A stretch of DNA of 64,000 nucleotides from a virus, in the IMG/VR virus record IMGVR_UViG_3300032236_001850, positions 178,392-242,391 of that record; one strand, 5' to 3'. The first letter of the stretch is position 1. Every line of letters starts with the position of its first letter. Of this stretch, positions 14,561 to 21,826 are shown one piece after another. The position numbers and the translations under genes were made by a program. The notes under the pieces were generated by a model. That model made no database searches. It worked only from the letters and a program-made list of their open reading frames with translations, and was not told the DNA's origin.

Positions 14561-14844
14561 TTAAAGGTTAAGGAATTAGATTGAACAAACGTGTAAGCAC
14601 CGTCGGCCGCGGAGAAATGCATGTGAAAGAAGAGAAAGCCATAAGAAAGGGAAGAGAAGAAAGAGAAAGAGATAAGAAGAAGATAAAGAAGAGACAGATG
14701 TAACACACCGTGGCCCTGGAGCACTTAGACCCCTATAGCTAAAATTAAAGTTAAGCTTAGGTAAAGCTAGGTAAAATAGTACTAAACCGTCGACGACGGT
14801 GGGACACGGATTTGCTTATTTCAAAACGTTAAAGTTTGAAAGAA
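14561..14844. other. Gene-free stretch
   Basis: No convincing gene. It has a purine-rich tract on the + strand at about 14620-14695, two CACCG...CGG palindromes (near 14600 and 14787), and a reversed copy of the AACTTTAACG element at about 14826. Confidence 0.5.
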
Positions 14845-14885
14845 ATTTTTTTTATTAAAAAGAAAGCCTTATATTTGCTCTGTAA
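14845..14885 (+). promoter_or_regulatory. Early promoter
   Basis: T-rich tract, TTATATTTGC, then TCTGTAATTAAAAC. Confidence 0.7.
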
Positions 14886-14901
14886 TTAAAACATAAACAA
14901 T

Positions 14902-15135
14902 ATGAAAAATCTAATCATCTTAATTTTAATCGTCCTAGGTTTATCACTGCAATCTTGTGGTAGTGCTTGTGCAAGAACTCACAGATACTGGAACACTCAT
15001 CGTTGCGTGCAAACAACGGTGAAGACAAGTAAGCAAGAAGAAAAATCATCTTCTCTATTTAACAACATAAACGCCGGTGCAGCACGGATGCTCTGTTTTG
15101 ATCAGATGCAAACTGACCGAGGTGTAATCACATAA
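14902..15135 (+). CDS. Predicted lipoprotein (77 aa)
   Basis: The N-terminus MKNLIILILIVLGLSLQSC is a signal peptide with a lipobox (LQSC). The mature part is short, with several cysteines and histidines (GSACARTHRYWNTHRCVQ). It is the last early gene before the gene-free region. Likely exported to the envelope. Function unknown. Confidence 0.6.
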   Translation: MKNLIILILIVLGLSLQSCGSACARTHRYWNTHRCVQTTVKTSKQEEKSSSLFNNINAGAARMLCFDQMQTDRGVIT

Positions 15136-15169
15136 GCATGTTTTAATTACACTCTAACTGCTCGAAAAG

Positions 15170-15198
15170 AGGCTCAGGGAAACCTGGGCCCTTTTTGT
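15170..15198 (+). terminator. Rho-independent terminator
   Basis: GGCTCAGG-GAAA-CCTGGGCC hairpin followed by T residues, ending the early region. Confidence 0.75.
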
Positions 15199-15592
15199 GG
15201 GGTGCCCCCAAATATCTATTATAAGCATGTAGCCCACCGATGCCGACGGTGAGCAAAGGGAAGACATCCTTAATTTAATGGCATGCTCTTGCCCGAGGTG
15301 AATTACCTTTTTACATTGCCTAATTTTAAAATGCAAATTTATGCATGTTAATCACCGTCAAAAACTAAGCCCCCCTCCAATATTATGAAGGGGGGTAAAA
15401 TTAGGGTCCCCTATAGGGGCTATGAAGCCCCCTCGTATAAGGAGCATATTGGGGGCCTGAAAGAGCTTATTAGGGGACCCTTATTTTGGAGAAAGCCTTG
15501 TATACTATGTAAGGGACCCCGGTTTTGAAGGGCCAATTTGAGGGGGCCTCGTGCGTGGCATAGGGTGGGCACCGTGAGAACGCTTCGGCGGT
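15199..15592. other. Gene-free region with nested inverted repeats
   Basis: No gene in about 400 bases. It holds a C6...G6 hairpin near 15370-15396. A nested pair follows: AGGGTCCCCTA near 15402 pairs with TAGGGGACCCT near 15470, and inside it AGCCCCC pairs with GGGGGCC. GC content and palindromes rise sharply over the flanks. It separates the early genes from the late genes, so an origin, genome terminus or packaging site is plausible. Confidence 0.55.
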
Positions 15593-15720
15593 TCTAACAA
15601 GAATGGGCAAGAGTTCCGACTTACTCTAACAAGAATGGACAAGAGTTTCTACTTACTCTAACAAGAATGGACAAGAGTTTCTACTTACTCTAACAAGAAT
15701 GGGCAAGAGTTTCGACTCTC
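15593..15720 (+). repeat. Four tandem 32-bp repeats
   Basis: Units beginning TCTAACAAGAATGG start at 15593, 15625, 15657 and 15689, each 32 bp with one to four differences. Such iterons are typical of replication origins or protein-loading sites. Confidence 0.8.
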
Positions 15721-15867
15721 TACTCTCTCTACTCTAATAATGGATGGCAAGGGTCAATTCAGTTCCACTATAACTATGGCAGAGATCCCATTCTCTGATC
15801 CCATTCTCTATATAGCAGCAAAGTACCCCTTCATTTGTTCCGTCTGGATAGGGACTTGGTTCACCTA

Positions 15868-15876
15868 GATATATAA
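15868..15876 (+). promoter_or_regulatory. Late promoter box
   Basis: GATATATAA, 20-28 bases before the next start codon; one of the recurrent late boxes. Confidence 0.65.
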
Positions 15877-15895
15877 GAGAAACAAATATCATTTT

Positions 15896-16216
15896 ATGAA
15901 ACACCTTAAGCCAATCAACGAGTTCTTTTTCTTTGGAGGAACAACTAGATTCATCATCGTGGAAGGCACAGAGCCATTCCACACAGAGATCCAAGCCCGC
16001 ATAGACGCCATGGAGGAATCGGGAGAGTTGGCCATAGTTGATATGTCCACTTGTGATGTGGCAGAGATTGAAGCAGCTGTGGCATCTGATGCCATGAAGA
16101 TCCTTTTCGTTAACGGAGACGAGTGTGATCGTGCCATTAGATACGCTGTCATGGATCTACATCCTGAGATCATCCCTGCCCCTGAGTTGTCTCAAGAAGA
16201 TCTTGACGTGTCCTAA
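15896..16216 (+). CDS. Hypothetical protein with capsid-targeting-like N-terminus (106 aa)
   Basis: Begins MKHLKPINEFFFFGG, a variant of the shared M-K-x-I/L-K-x-F/I-xx-F peptide. The remainder is an alpha/beta protein with an acidic stretch (DAMEESGELAIVDMSTCDVAEIEAAVASDAMKILFVNGDE). Its codons are GC-richer than those of the genes from 17 kb on. Function unknown; packaging into the head is inferred from the peptide. Confidence 0.6.
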   Translation: MKHLKPINEFFFFGGTTRFIIVEGTEPFHTEIQARIDAMEESGELAIVDMSTCDVAEIEAAVASDAMKILFVNGDECDRAIRYAVMDLHPEIIPAPELSQEDLDVS

Positions 16217-16319
16217 TCCCATCTTTAGAGTCAATAGCAATCCCTGGGTGTGGGCCCGGCCCCTAGAAAAATGAGGCGCAAAATGGCTCCACAGCGCCTT
16301 CGCCTTGGTTTTATTGGAA

Positions 16320-16327
16320 GATATATA
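16320..16327 (+). promoter_or_regulatory. Late promoter box
   Basis: GATATATA six bases before the start codon at 16333. Confidence 0.55.
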
Positions 16328-16332
16328 GCAAC

Positions 16333-16725
16333 ATGAAAAGAATCAAAACATTTGAGGAACTCTTTGAGAGCATGCTAGACGGCTCGCTGAGAATTCAGAG
16401 GAACGAACTCGACAAGACATCCTGGGAATACAGCTGGTTGCTTGGTGGCAGAGAGGTTGGGGGGATGATGGTCTTTGTGGACGGAGGGAATGCTAGCATC
16501 GTGAGTTTCTTCAAACACAGAGGCAGGGAGACGCCGAGAGGTTGTGGGTATGTATTCATCAAGATGTGCATCGACGATCTGCTGGAATCTGGATTTGCTG
16601 TGCATCAGGCTGATCACACATCCAATGCAAACTCCCAAGTGATTTGGAGAAAGCTTGCAAATGAATACAAGGTGGAGACCACGACTTGGAGAGGAGATCC
16701 TGCCAAGGTTATTAGAAAAAAATGA
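16333..16725 (+). CDS. GNAT-like acetyltransferase with capsid-targeting-like N-terminus (130 aa)
   Basis: MKRIKTFEELFESM is the shared N-terminal peptide. The C-terminal half has GNAT features: RGCGYVFIKMCIDDLLESGF fits the acetyl-CoA-binding motif A, and SNANSQVIWRKLANEYKVET fits the usual end of the fold. It could acetylate a small molecule or host protein after injection, but the substrate cannot be seen. The fold call is from motif reading only. Confidence 0.55.
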   Translation: MKRIKTFEELFESMLDGSLRIQRNELDKTSWEYSWLLGGREVGGMMVFVDGGNASIVSFFKHRGRETPRGCGYVFIKMCIDDLLESGFAVHQADHTSNANSQVIWRKLANEYKVETTTWRGDPAKVIRKK

Positions 16726-16731
16726 TACAAG

Positions 16732-16842
16732 ATGTCAAAAGCAAAGAAGGTTGGCAAACAAAAAGCCAACAGAGGTAATCAAGTAAAAAGAGCTCGAGTG
16801 ATTAAAGCCAACGAGACAATTCTTTCGAGATTAAAAGGTTAA
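16732..16842 (+). CDS. Very basic small protein (36 aa)
   Basis: MSKAKKVGKQKANRGNQVKR and onward. About a third of the residues are Lys or Arg. It begins six bases after the preceding stop and is followed by a hairpin terminator. It may bind DNA or RNA. Confidence 0.5.
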   Translation: MSKAKKVGKQKANRGNQVKRARVIKANETILSRLKG

Positions 16843-16845
16843 TTT

Positions 16846-16874
16846 AAAAGTTCATCACCACGATGGACTTTTTT
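16846..16874 (+). terminator. Rho-independent terminator
   Basis: AAGTTCATC-ACCAC-GATGGACTT hairpin followed by T residues. Confidence 0.7.
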
Positions 16875-16939
16875 GTGTGATTTCGAATTTTCACCGAGGG
16901 AATTGATTATATTTGGGATTCAAATGAAGGATGTGAGAC

Positions 16940-17290
16940 ATGGCGAAAATTGTGGAGATTAAATTCATATACCTTGACACGATGGATCTGGGTCATATGG
17001 TGGGTAAATATCTTGTGGATGGCAATGAATATGAACTGAGGTACACCGAGGATAACCAAGTTACTGGATATCACAAAACCGGAATATATCGGATGATTGA
17101 TGGAGAATTAAGGATGGACACAAAGATACAGATCACTGGCGATTCCTATATTGAGGTAAATAGATCCACTGGAGCAACTCATAGAGTCGATTCCAGATAT
17201 GGCGCAGCGATTGACAGGTATGATAAGAAGGGAAGGGATCTGGTGCAAATAATAAAAAATAGTATTGTTGAATGGAAGAGACTAAAATAG
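16940..17290 (+). CDS. Paralogue array member 1 (116 aa)
   Basis: First of a family that starts with an I/V-x-F-x-Y strand, has an L-x-DGxxY strand pair and a GYI/GxF strand, and ends in an I-E/Q-W-x-x motif (here IVEWKRLK). Probably a small beta-rich fold. Its end overlaps the next gene by 19 bases, and the next ATG lies inside the codons for Glu-Trp. An early-type promoter (ATTATATTTG) lies about 30 bases upstream. Function unknown. Confidence 0.65.
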   Translation: MAKIVEIKFIYLDTMDLGHMVGKYLVDGNEYELRYTEDNQVTGYHKTGIYRMIDGELRMDTKIQITGDSYIEVNRSTGATHRVDSRYGAAIDRYDKKGRDLVQIIKNSIVEWKRLK

Positions 17291-17520
17291 ATTTCAGTTT
17301 CACTTGGTTTAAAGGAATGCCAGCGAGAAACTCAATGTATCTCTTCCATTATATGGATGGTGAAACTTATGATGTTGATGTATCAGGGTACATTAGTGGA
17401 AAATTTGTATTAGGCGATGACATCCATGCTTGTTTCCCGTCACATCAAAGATTACATTTAACAGGAACCAATTTAGAGGAACTTCGAAATTTTTCAGTAC
17501 AATGGGAAAAAATATTATAG
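17272..17520 (+). CDS. Paralogue array member 2 (82 aa)
   Basis: Same pattern as its neighbours (IDFSFTWF, YMDGETYDVDVSGYISGKF, ending SVQWEKIL). The start codon is inside GAATGG of the preceding gene, and its own CAATGG supplies the next start. The strict overlap argues for translation by re-initiation. Confidence 0.65.
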   Translation: MEETKIDFSFTWFKGMPARNSMYLFHYMDGETYDVDVSGYISGKFVLGDDIHACFPSHQRLHLTGTNLEELRNFSVQWEKIL

Positions 17521-17831
17521 ACGTTGAAAGAGTCGAGTTTATCTATGATATTCGAATGAAGGAATCGGGTATCTCCGGGTATTTATTAGGAGAAGGATAT
17601 AAGGATTCATTGATAGAAAATATGAAATATGTAGCCAAGACCAGAAAATGGGGAGAACATAAAGACACAGGTAAACCCCTGATGGCAGTGGAGATTTTTG
17701 GTACATTTTTAATGAGTAGCGGAAATAAATTCACTACCAACGAAGGACAATGTAATAACGGATGGCTAATACCTGGATTAAGCTGGGATAAATTTAAGGT
17801 TCTAAATATCGAATGGGTGAAAATTCAATAA
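17502..17831 (+). CDS. Paralogue array member 3 (109 aa)
   Basis: The start was placed at the ATG in the preceding CAATGG; longer readings upstream would overlap more than is usual here. Contains ERVEFIYDIRMKESGISGYLL and ends NIEWVKIQ. A 19-base overlap at both ends. Function unknown. Confidence 0.6.
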   Translation: MGKNIIDVERVEFIYDIRMKESGISGYLLGEGYKDSLIENMKYVAKTRKWGEHKDTGKPLMAVEIFGTFLMSSGNKFTTNEGQCNNGWLIPGLSWDKFKVLNIEWVKIQ

Positions 17832-18109
17832 AATCAGAATCCTGGGAATTTATCTATGATGTATCATTTGACCAATTTGATACATGGGAGATTCTGGGTA
17901 GTGGACCTGTTAGATTTGTTCATAATGAAAATTATAGGGTTCTGTTTGGGAGTGAAACATATTTCCTAGTTTATGGCAGATTCTTGGGTAAGGATAAATG
18001 GGCTACGGTAGACATGGTTTCCCAGGGATGGGCTTGTGATATAATGTACGCAGATAAAATGAAACTGTTTAATCCTCGTAAAAAGTGGATATCCCTTGGC
18101 GTCTTATAG
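17813..18109 (+). CDS. Paralogue array member 4 (98 aa)
   Basis: Starts inside GAATGG of member 3 and has the same opening strand (WEFIYDVSFDQFDTWEILGSGPVRFVHNENYRVLFG). The C-terminus (RKKWISLGVL) has lost the Glu-Trp start and the chain of overlaps ends here. Its last 41 bases overlap the convergent gene on the - strand. Confidence 0.6.
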   Translation: MGENSIKSESWEFIYDVSFDQFDTWEILGSGPVRFVHNENYRVLFGSETYFLVYGRFLGKDKWATVDMVSQGWACDIMYADKMKLFNPRKKWISLGVL

Positions 18110-18854
18110 TTATCCATCTGATATTATCCAACACAAACATAGCAAATTCACTGAGCCCCTTAAATTCATCAGGAATTTCTCCAGTGGTTCCAATAAAAAT
18201 TCTGGTTGATATAAGACTGGACATTACTGGGACCCACGTTTGAAATATGGATTCTCTACTTTTTCTATCAAGATATTGAAAATCGTCAACGAATAAACAA
18301 TCAACGTTTCTTCCCATTGGTCTACCAACAGGCCAAGCTGTTATTCTACCACCGTTTTCAAATCTCACACTAACATCCTCCATGCTTTCCACTCCAGGCT
18401 TCATATAGAACGGTAACTCTGCGTACATTTCCATGATTCTTTTTATTGTTTCTGCAGACCTTTCCATTTTGGATGTAATTATAACAACGTCCCTGCCCTT
18501 AAATACTAGATCATGAAGTGCCATAAATTTTATGGAAGAACTTAGTCCAGTTTGTCTTGGCAGGGCTACAGGATAGAATCTTTTTAATTCATGCTCCGTT
18601 AGGATCTTTTCCTGATTGTTATGCAATATAGGTTTACATTTATTACCACCAGGATAAACTATTCCATGATTATGTATGAAGCTAACTGGATTTCTATCAT
18701 ATTCATATAACGTAATCATCTCCTGATCCGTTATTTTTATATTGACCCCACACCTTCTTATACCAGGAAGCTCCTTATACAATAAAGATTTCATCTTGGG
18801 ATCATTAGTTGACTCCATCAGATCTATTTCTTTTTGTGTGTGTATTTGCTTCAT
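18069..18854 (-). CDS. Terminase-like ATPase domain without Walker A lysine (261 aa)
   Basis: The layout matches the ATPase domain of a T4-type large terminase. PRQTGLSSS (about residues 99-107) stands where SRQxGKT is expected, DVVIITSKMERSAETIKRI follows, then VRFENGGRITAWP, a Walker B-like LFVDDF (187-192) and an IGTTGE coupling-type motif (221-226). The catalytic Walker A lysine is Leu, and no nuclease domain follows, so packaging activity is unlikely. It may be a regulatory or structural paralogue of the real terminase, which is not in this window. It lies on the - strand within a + strand late block. Confidence 0.6.
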   Translation of the reverse strand: MKQIHTQKEIDLMESTNDPKMKSLLYKELPGIRRCGVNIKITDQEMITLYEYDRNPVSFIHNHGIVYPGGNKCKPILHNNQEKILTEHELKRFYPVALPRQTGLSSSIKFMALHDLVFKGRDVVIITSKMERSAETIKRIMEMYAELPFYMKPGVESMEDVSVRFENGGRITAWPVGRPMGRNVDCLFVDDFQYLDRKSRESIFQTWVPVMSSLISTRIFIGTTGEIPDEFKGLSEFAMFVLDNIRWITIRRQGISTFYED

Positions 18855-18888
18855 TGTGTATTATATAGAATTATAACTTTATGTTTCC

Positions 18889-18896
18889 GATATATA
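18889..18896 (+). promoter_or_regulatory. Late promoter box
   Basis: GATATATA in the divergent gap, 26 bases before the start at 18922. Confidence 0.6.
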
Positions 18897-18921
18897 GAGT
18901 ATGAAAACTATAAAATAAATC

Positions 18922-19485
18922 ATGAAAAATATAAAAACATTTAAGCAGCTTTTCGAGAATTCAATGATGGATAAACGACTTAAAATTGTTTCTTTTGGTG
19001 CTGACAAATTTGACGAATTCATCTCTTATATTAATTCATTGGAAGGAAATTGGAGAATGCTAAGTAATGTATCTATCTTTAAAAGTTACACAGCGAGGAA
19101 TGGTAATGTATACATTATAAATGATGAATTTGTCATTCAGTACAAAGGTGAAACAATAGGTGATATAGAAGTGGTATCCGGCGCTGATGCTACTAATCGT
19201 ACAGTAAGAGATCTTTCTCAAATTTCCGAAAAAATCGGATGTTCTGAAATAGTTTTAAAAATTGCTTTAATCATTACCAAAATGACAGGTGAATTTTCGA
19301 TGGATCTCAATAATAATATGGGATCAACAGAAATAATGGATTATCTATGTGATTATTTCAAAAAAAATCCACTTATGCTTTATACGCTTGATGGTTATCC
19401 TGAATTAAAAAAAGAGGTGATGGATAAAACAGGGATTAAAGATTATGGTTCTATTGGGAGAAAATTAAAATCTGGATTGATGTAA
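18922..19485 (+). CDS. Capsid-targeting-like protein, paralogue A1 (187 aa)
   Basis: Begins MKNIKTFKQLFENSM. The C-terminal module (about the last 50 residues: DYLCDYFKKNPL...PELKKEVMDKTGIKDYGSIGRKLKSGLM) is shared with the product at 20088. The middle differs between the two. The pattern is a fixed targeting peptide plus a fixed C-terminal module with a variable centre, which would suit a family of packaged proteins. The stop overlaps the next start (TAATG). Confidence 0.65.
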   Translation: MKNIKTFKQLFENSMMDKRLKIVSFGADKFDEFISYINSLEGNWRMLSNVSIFKSYTARNGNVYIINDEFVIQYKGETIGDIEVVSGADATNRTVRDLSQISEKIGCSEIVLKIALIITKMTGEFSMDLNNNMGSTEIMDYLCDYFKKNPLMLYTLDGYPELKKEVMDKTGIKDYGSIGRKLKSGLM

Positions 19486-20078
19486 TGAAAAATATAAAAA
19501 CATTTGCACAACTATTCGAAAACACGATGGGTAATCAAAAATATCCAAACGTGGTTACCTTCGGAAGAGATGACTATGAAAAATTCTCAAAATACATCGA
19601 TCATATAGACAGATCAGGTGAAACCAATTTATCGAATTGGGACATCAAAAAGGATAAATCCAAATTTTATGAATTGATGGAAGATGTTTATATAAGCTTC
19701 GTTGATGAAAAGGATTTATTTGGGTGGTTCTATAACACTAGAAAGAAATCCTTATCTGCAGACAAAATTGAAACACCAGAAAATATAGAATTATTCTATA
19801 CAGCAAAAATAGAAAAATATTCACAACCATCCGAAGATTTTGTTGATTTTGTCACGATAGAGGATAGTGATGATCCTAAATGGGACGAATTAAAAACTAT
19901 ACTATGGTTATCAACTCTAGACGATAATATAGATTTAATAGAAAGAGCAATAAAAAACTGCTCCAGAGGAGAGGAATTTAAAATGATGTCACGTATAAGA
20001 AAATACTCGCCAGACTTAGCAAATCAGCTGGGTATTGGTAGTAATGATATGGCTGATCTTGGAGACCTTGGATTTTAA
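19485..20078 (+). CDS. Capsid-targeting-like protein, paralogue A2 (197 aa)
   Basis: Begins MKNIKTFAQLFENTM with nearly the same codons as its neighbours, but its C-terminus (SPDLANQLGIGSNDMADLGDLGF) is different. The body is acidic and helical. Only the N-terminal peptide is shared, which supports that peptide being a transferable signal. Function unknown. Confidence 0.65.
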   Translation: MKNIKTFAQLFENTMGNQKYPNVVTFGRDDYEKFSKYIDHIDRSGETNLSNWDIKKDKSKFYELMEDVYISFVDEKDLFGWFYNTRKKSLSADKIETPENIELFYTAKIEKYSQPSEDFVDFVTIEDSDDPKWDELKTILWLSTLDDNIDLIERAIKNCSRGEEFKMMSRIRKYSPDLANQLGIGSNDMADLGDLGF

Positions 20079-20087
20079 TATTGAATT

Positions 20088-20846
20088 ATGAAAAATATAA
20101 AAACATTCAAACAACTATTCGAAAACCTTGTCCAGTTAACACCATCAAGTTATTGGTCTTTCGTTGTTTTCTTTCCTGATGAAAGGGTAGGTGCAACTAG
20201 GCTTTCAAGATTTTTAGTTTCTGGTGATTCTACAAAAACGATAACAACCGAATTTTTGGAAAATTTACTACCTCAGTATCTAGGATTTGACTCATTGTAT
20301 ACTCTTTCTCCCGATGTTGCACCACCAGACATAAATGGATTTATGGAATTTGGTGAGTGGGTACACAATAACATAGACGAGATATCGGATAGAGCTGGAG
20401 TTGAAAAAATATACATTAACGGTAGGGAAATTGCTAATGGACTAGACTTTCCTGAATTTTGGGATGCTTTTAATGATGAGCATGGTACGGACGAATACAC
20501 TGAAATGTATGGAGATCCAAATCACATAGCATGGTTAATAATGAACTTTTTCAGAAGCTTTTCGGAGGAGGACACACTGAAAGATATTTTCGAATTCTTT
20601 AACACACCAGTTGGTAATCCAGTAGGTAAGAACAATCACTTTCTGAAATTAGGTGAAAAATATCAGAATGTGCTCGAGAGGATTTTGGATTCAAAGGAGG
20701 GCGATTGGATTTATGATTATTTTAAAAACAATCCACTAGAACTACATATTGTGGAATTACCAGAAATAAAGAAAAAAATACTTCTTAAAACAGGAATAAG
20801 GGATTTCAGCGAGATAGGCAGAAAACTAAAAAAAGGATTAATGTAA
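20088..20846 (+). CDS. Capsid-targeting-like protein, paralogue A3 (252 aa)
   Basis: Begins MKNIKTFKQLFENLV and ends with the same module as the product at 18922 (YDYFKNNPLEL...EIKKKILLKTGIRDFSEIGRKLKKGLM). The middle is longer and acidic. Last gene of the three-gene set, followed by a terminator. Confidence 0.65.
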   Translation: MKNIKTFKQLFENLVQLTPSSYWSFVVFFPDERVGATRLSRFLVSGDSTKTITTEFLENLLPQYLGFDSLYTLSPDVAPPDINGFMEFGEWVHNNIDEISDRAGVEKIYINGREIANGLDFPEFWDAFNDEHGTDEYTEMYGDPNHIAWLIMNFFRSFSEEDTLKDIFEFFNTPVGNPVGKNNHFLKLGEKYQNVLERILDSKEGDWIYDYFKNNPLELHIVELPEIKKKILLKTGIRDFSEIGRKLKKGLM

Positions 20847-20848
20847 AA

Positions 20849-20876
20849 ATAGACTCGGATGAGTCTATTTTTTTGT
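20849..20876 (+). terminator. Rho-independent terminator
   Basis: ATAGACTC-GGAT-GAGTCTAT hairpin with a T run. Confidence 0.85.
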
Positions 20877-20879
20877 GTT

Positions 20880-20917
20880 ATGTTTTTTTATTTCGAGATT
20901 ATTTCATAATTTTGCAT
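20880..20917 (+). promoter_or_regulatory. Early-type promoter
   Basis: T-rich tract, TTTCG, and a TAATTTTG -7 box directly before the start at 20919. Confidence 0.6.
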
Positions 20918-20918
20918 T

Positions 20919-21260
20919 ATGAAAAAAATCAAATTTACTCATTACAATCACAATCCATACGGAGACAAATTAAACTCGTCGACTTACTCTTTAATTGACG
21001 GTGAGGAATATTTAGTGGAATTTGGTGAATGGGAAGGAGCTACAGGAGCATTGATCAAAGTTAGAGGATTCAGAATATCTGGAGTATTTATGGTTAATCC
21101 AAAATGGAGAATGATAAATGAAGATGGAACGGAGACAGAAATTCCAGGAATTAAAGCCCAAAATTCCATGTGGTTCAATAATAAACAGGGAGATAAAGAT
21201 TACGAAAGATTGCTAGAAGATATAAAAGAATCTATAATTGAATGGAGACCAGTAAGATAA
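20919..21260 (+). CDS. Paralogue array member 5 (113 aa)
   Basis: Opens KIKFTHYNHNPYGDKLNSSTYSLIDGEEYLVEF and ends SIIEWRPVR, matching the array at 16.9-18.1 kb. GAATGG near its end holds the next start. A second block of the same family, separated by the three genes with the targeting-like peptide. Confidence 0.65.
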   Translation: MKKIKFTHYNHNPYGDKLNSSTYSLIDGEEYLVEFGEWEGATGALIKVRGFRISGVFMVNPKWRMINEDGTETEIPGIKAQNSMWFNNKQGDKDYERLLEDIKESIIEWRPVR

Positions 21261-21538
21261 TTTATAAATTTACATATTACGAGCATCTCGGATTTGCTGA
21301 TATAGCAAGCCGTGATTATTATCTTATAGATGGAGAAGAATATGTTATATTTAGAGCACCCAGCGATTATCATTCTATGTATAGAGGGACAAGAATTTTC
21401 TGCTACATTAGAGGTAATTTCTTTAGCCGATATAATAGTGAAATTGTAGATATGGGAATACAGCTGGATGAAATTAAAGAACTCACACCAATAATAGAAA
21501 AAACTGAAATAAAATGGCAGAGCGTGGTGTATCCATAA
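21242..21538 (+). CDS. Paralogue array member 6 (98 aa)
   Basis: Starts inside GAATGG of member 5. IIYKFTYYEHLGFADIASRDYYLIDGEEYVIF and the terminal TEIKWQSVVYP fit the family. Overlaps member 7 by 25 bases. Confidence 0.65.
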   Translation: METSKIIYKFTYYEHLGFADIASRDYYLIDGEEYVIFRAPSDYHSMYRGTRIFCYIRGNFFSRYNSEIVDMGIQLDEIKELTPIIEKTEIKWQSVVYP

Positions 21539-21816
21539 CGTATGCTGATATGGTTAAAAGAATATTAAACGATGAAACTATGAAATTATTAAGATTTACA
21601 TTCTGGAGACATTTATCGTTTGGTGATATTCTTGGTTATGCTGGTGTACAATTCATAGACGGCAATTCATATGAGATAGACAGAGTTTTTATAACTGGTG
21701 AATTCCTAACAAAGGAGGGTAAAAAAATAATATCCACTTTTGCTTTGGGTATTGACGAGATAATAGTTATAATAGACGAAACATTGGAACTTAAATGGAA
21801 ACTGATATCTCCGTGA
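21514..21816 (+). CDS. Paralogue array member 7 (100 aa)
   Basis: Starts inside AAATGG of member 6; an alternative ATG at 21580 would give a shorter form that begins at the family's first strand. MKLLRFTFWRHLSFGDILGYAGVQFIDGNSYEIDRVFITGEF and the end LELKWKLISP fit the family. Confidence 0.6.
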   Translation: MAERGVSITYADMVKRILNDETMKLLRFTFWRHLSFGDILGYAGVQFIDGNSYEIDRVFITGEFLTKEGKKIISTFALGIDEIIVIIDETLELKWKLISP

Positions 21817-21823
21817 TATATAA
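21815..21823 (+). promoter_or_regulatory. Late promoter box
   Basis: GATATATAA overlapping the preceding stop, four bases before the start at 21827. Confidence 0.55.
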
Positions 21824-21826
21824 GTT

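Noticed and set aside
15593-15720. The 32-bp repeats as a CRISPR array
   Set aside because: The units are adjacent with no spacers, so it is a tandem repeat.
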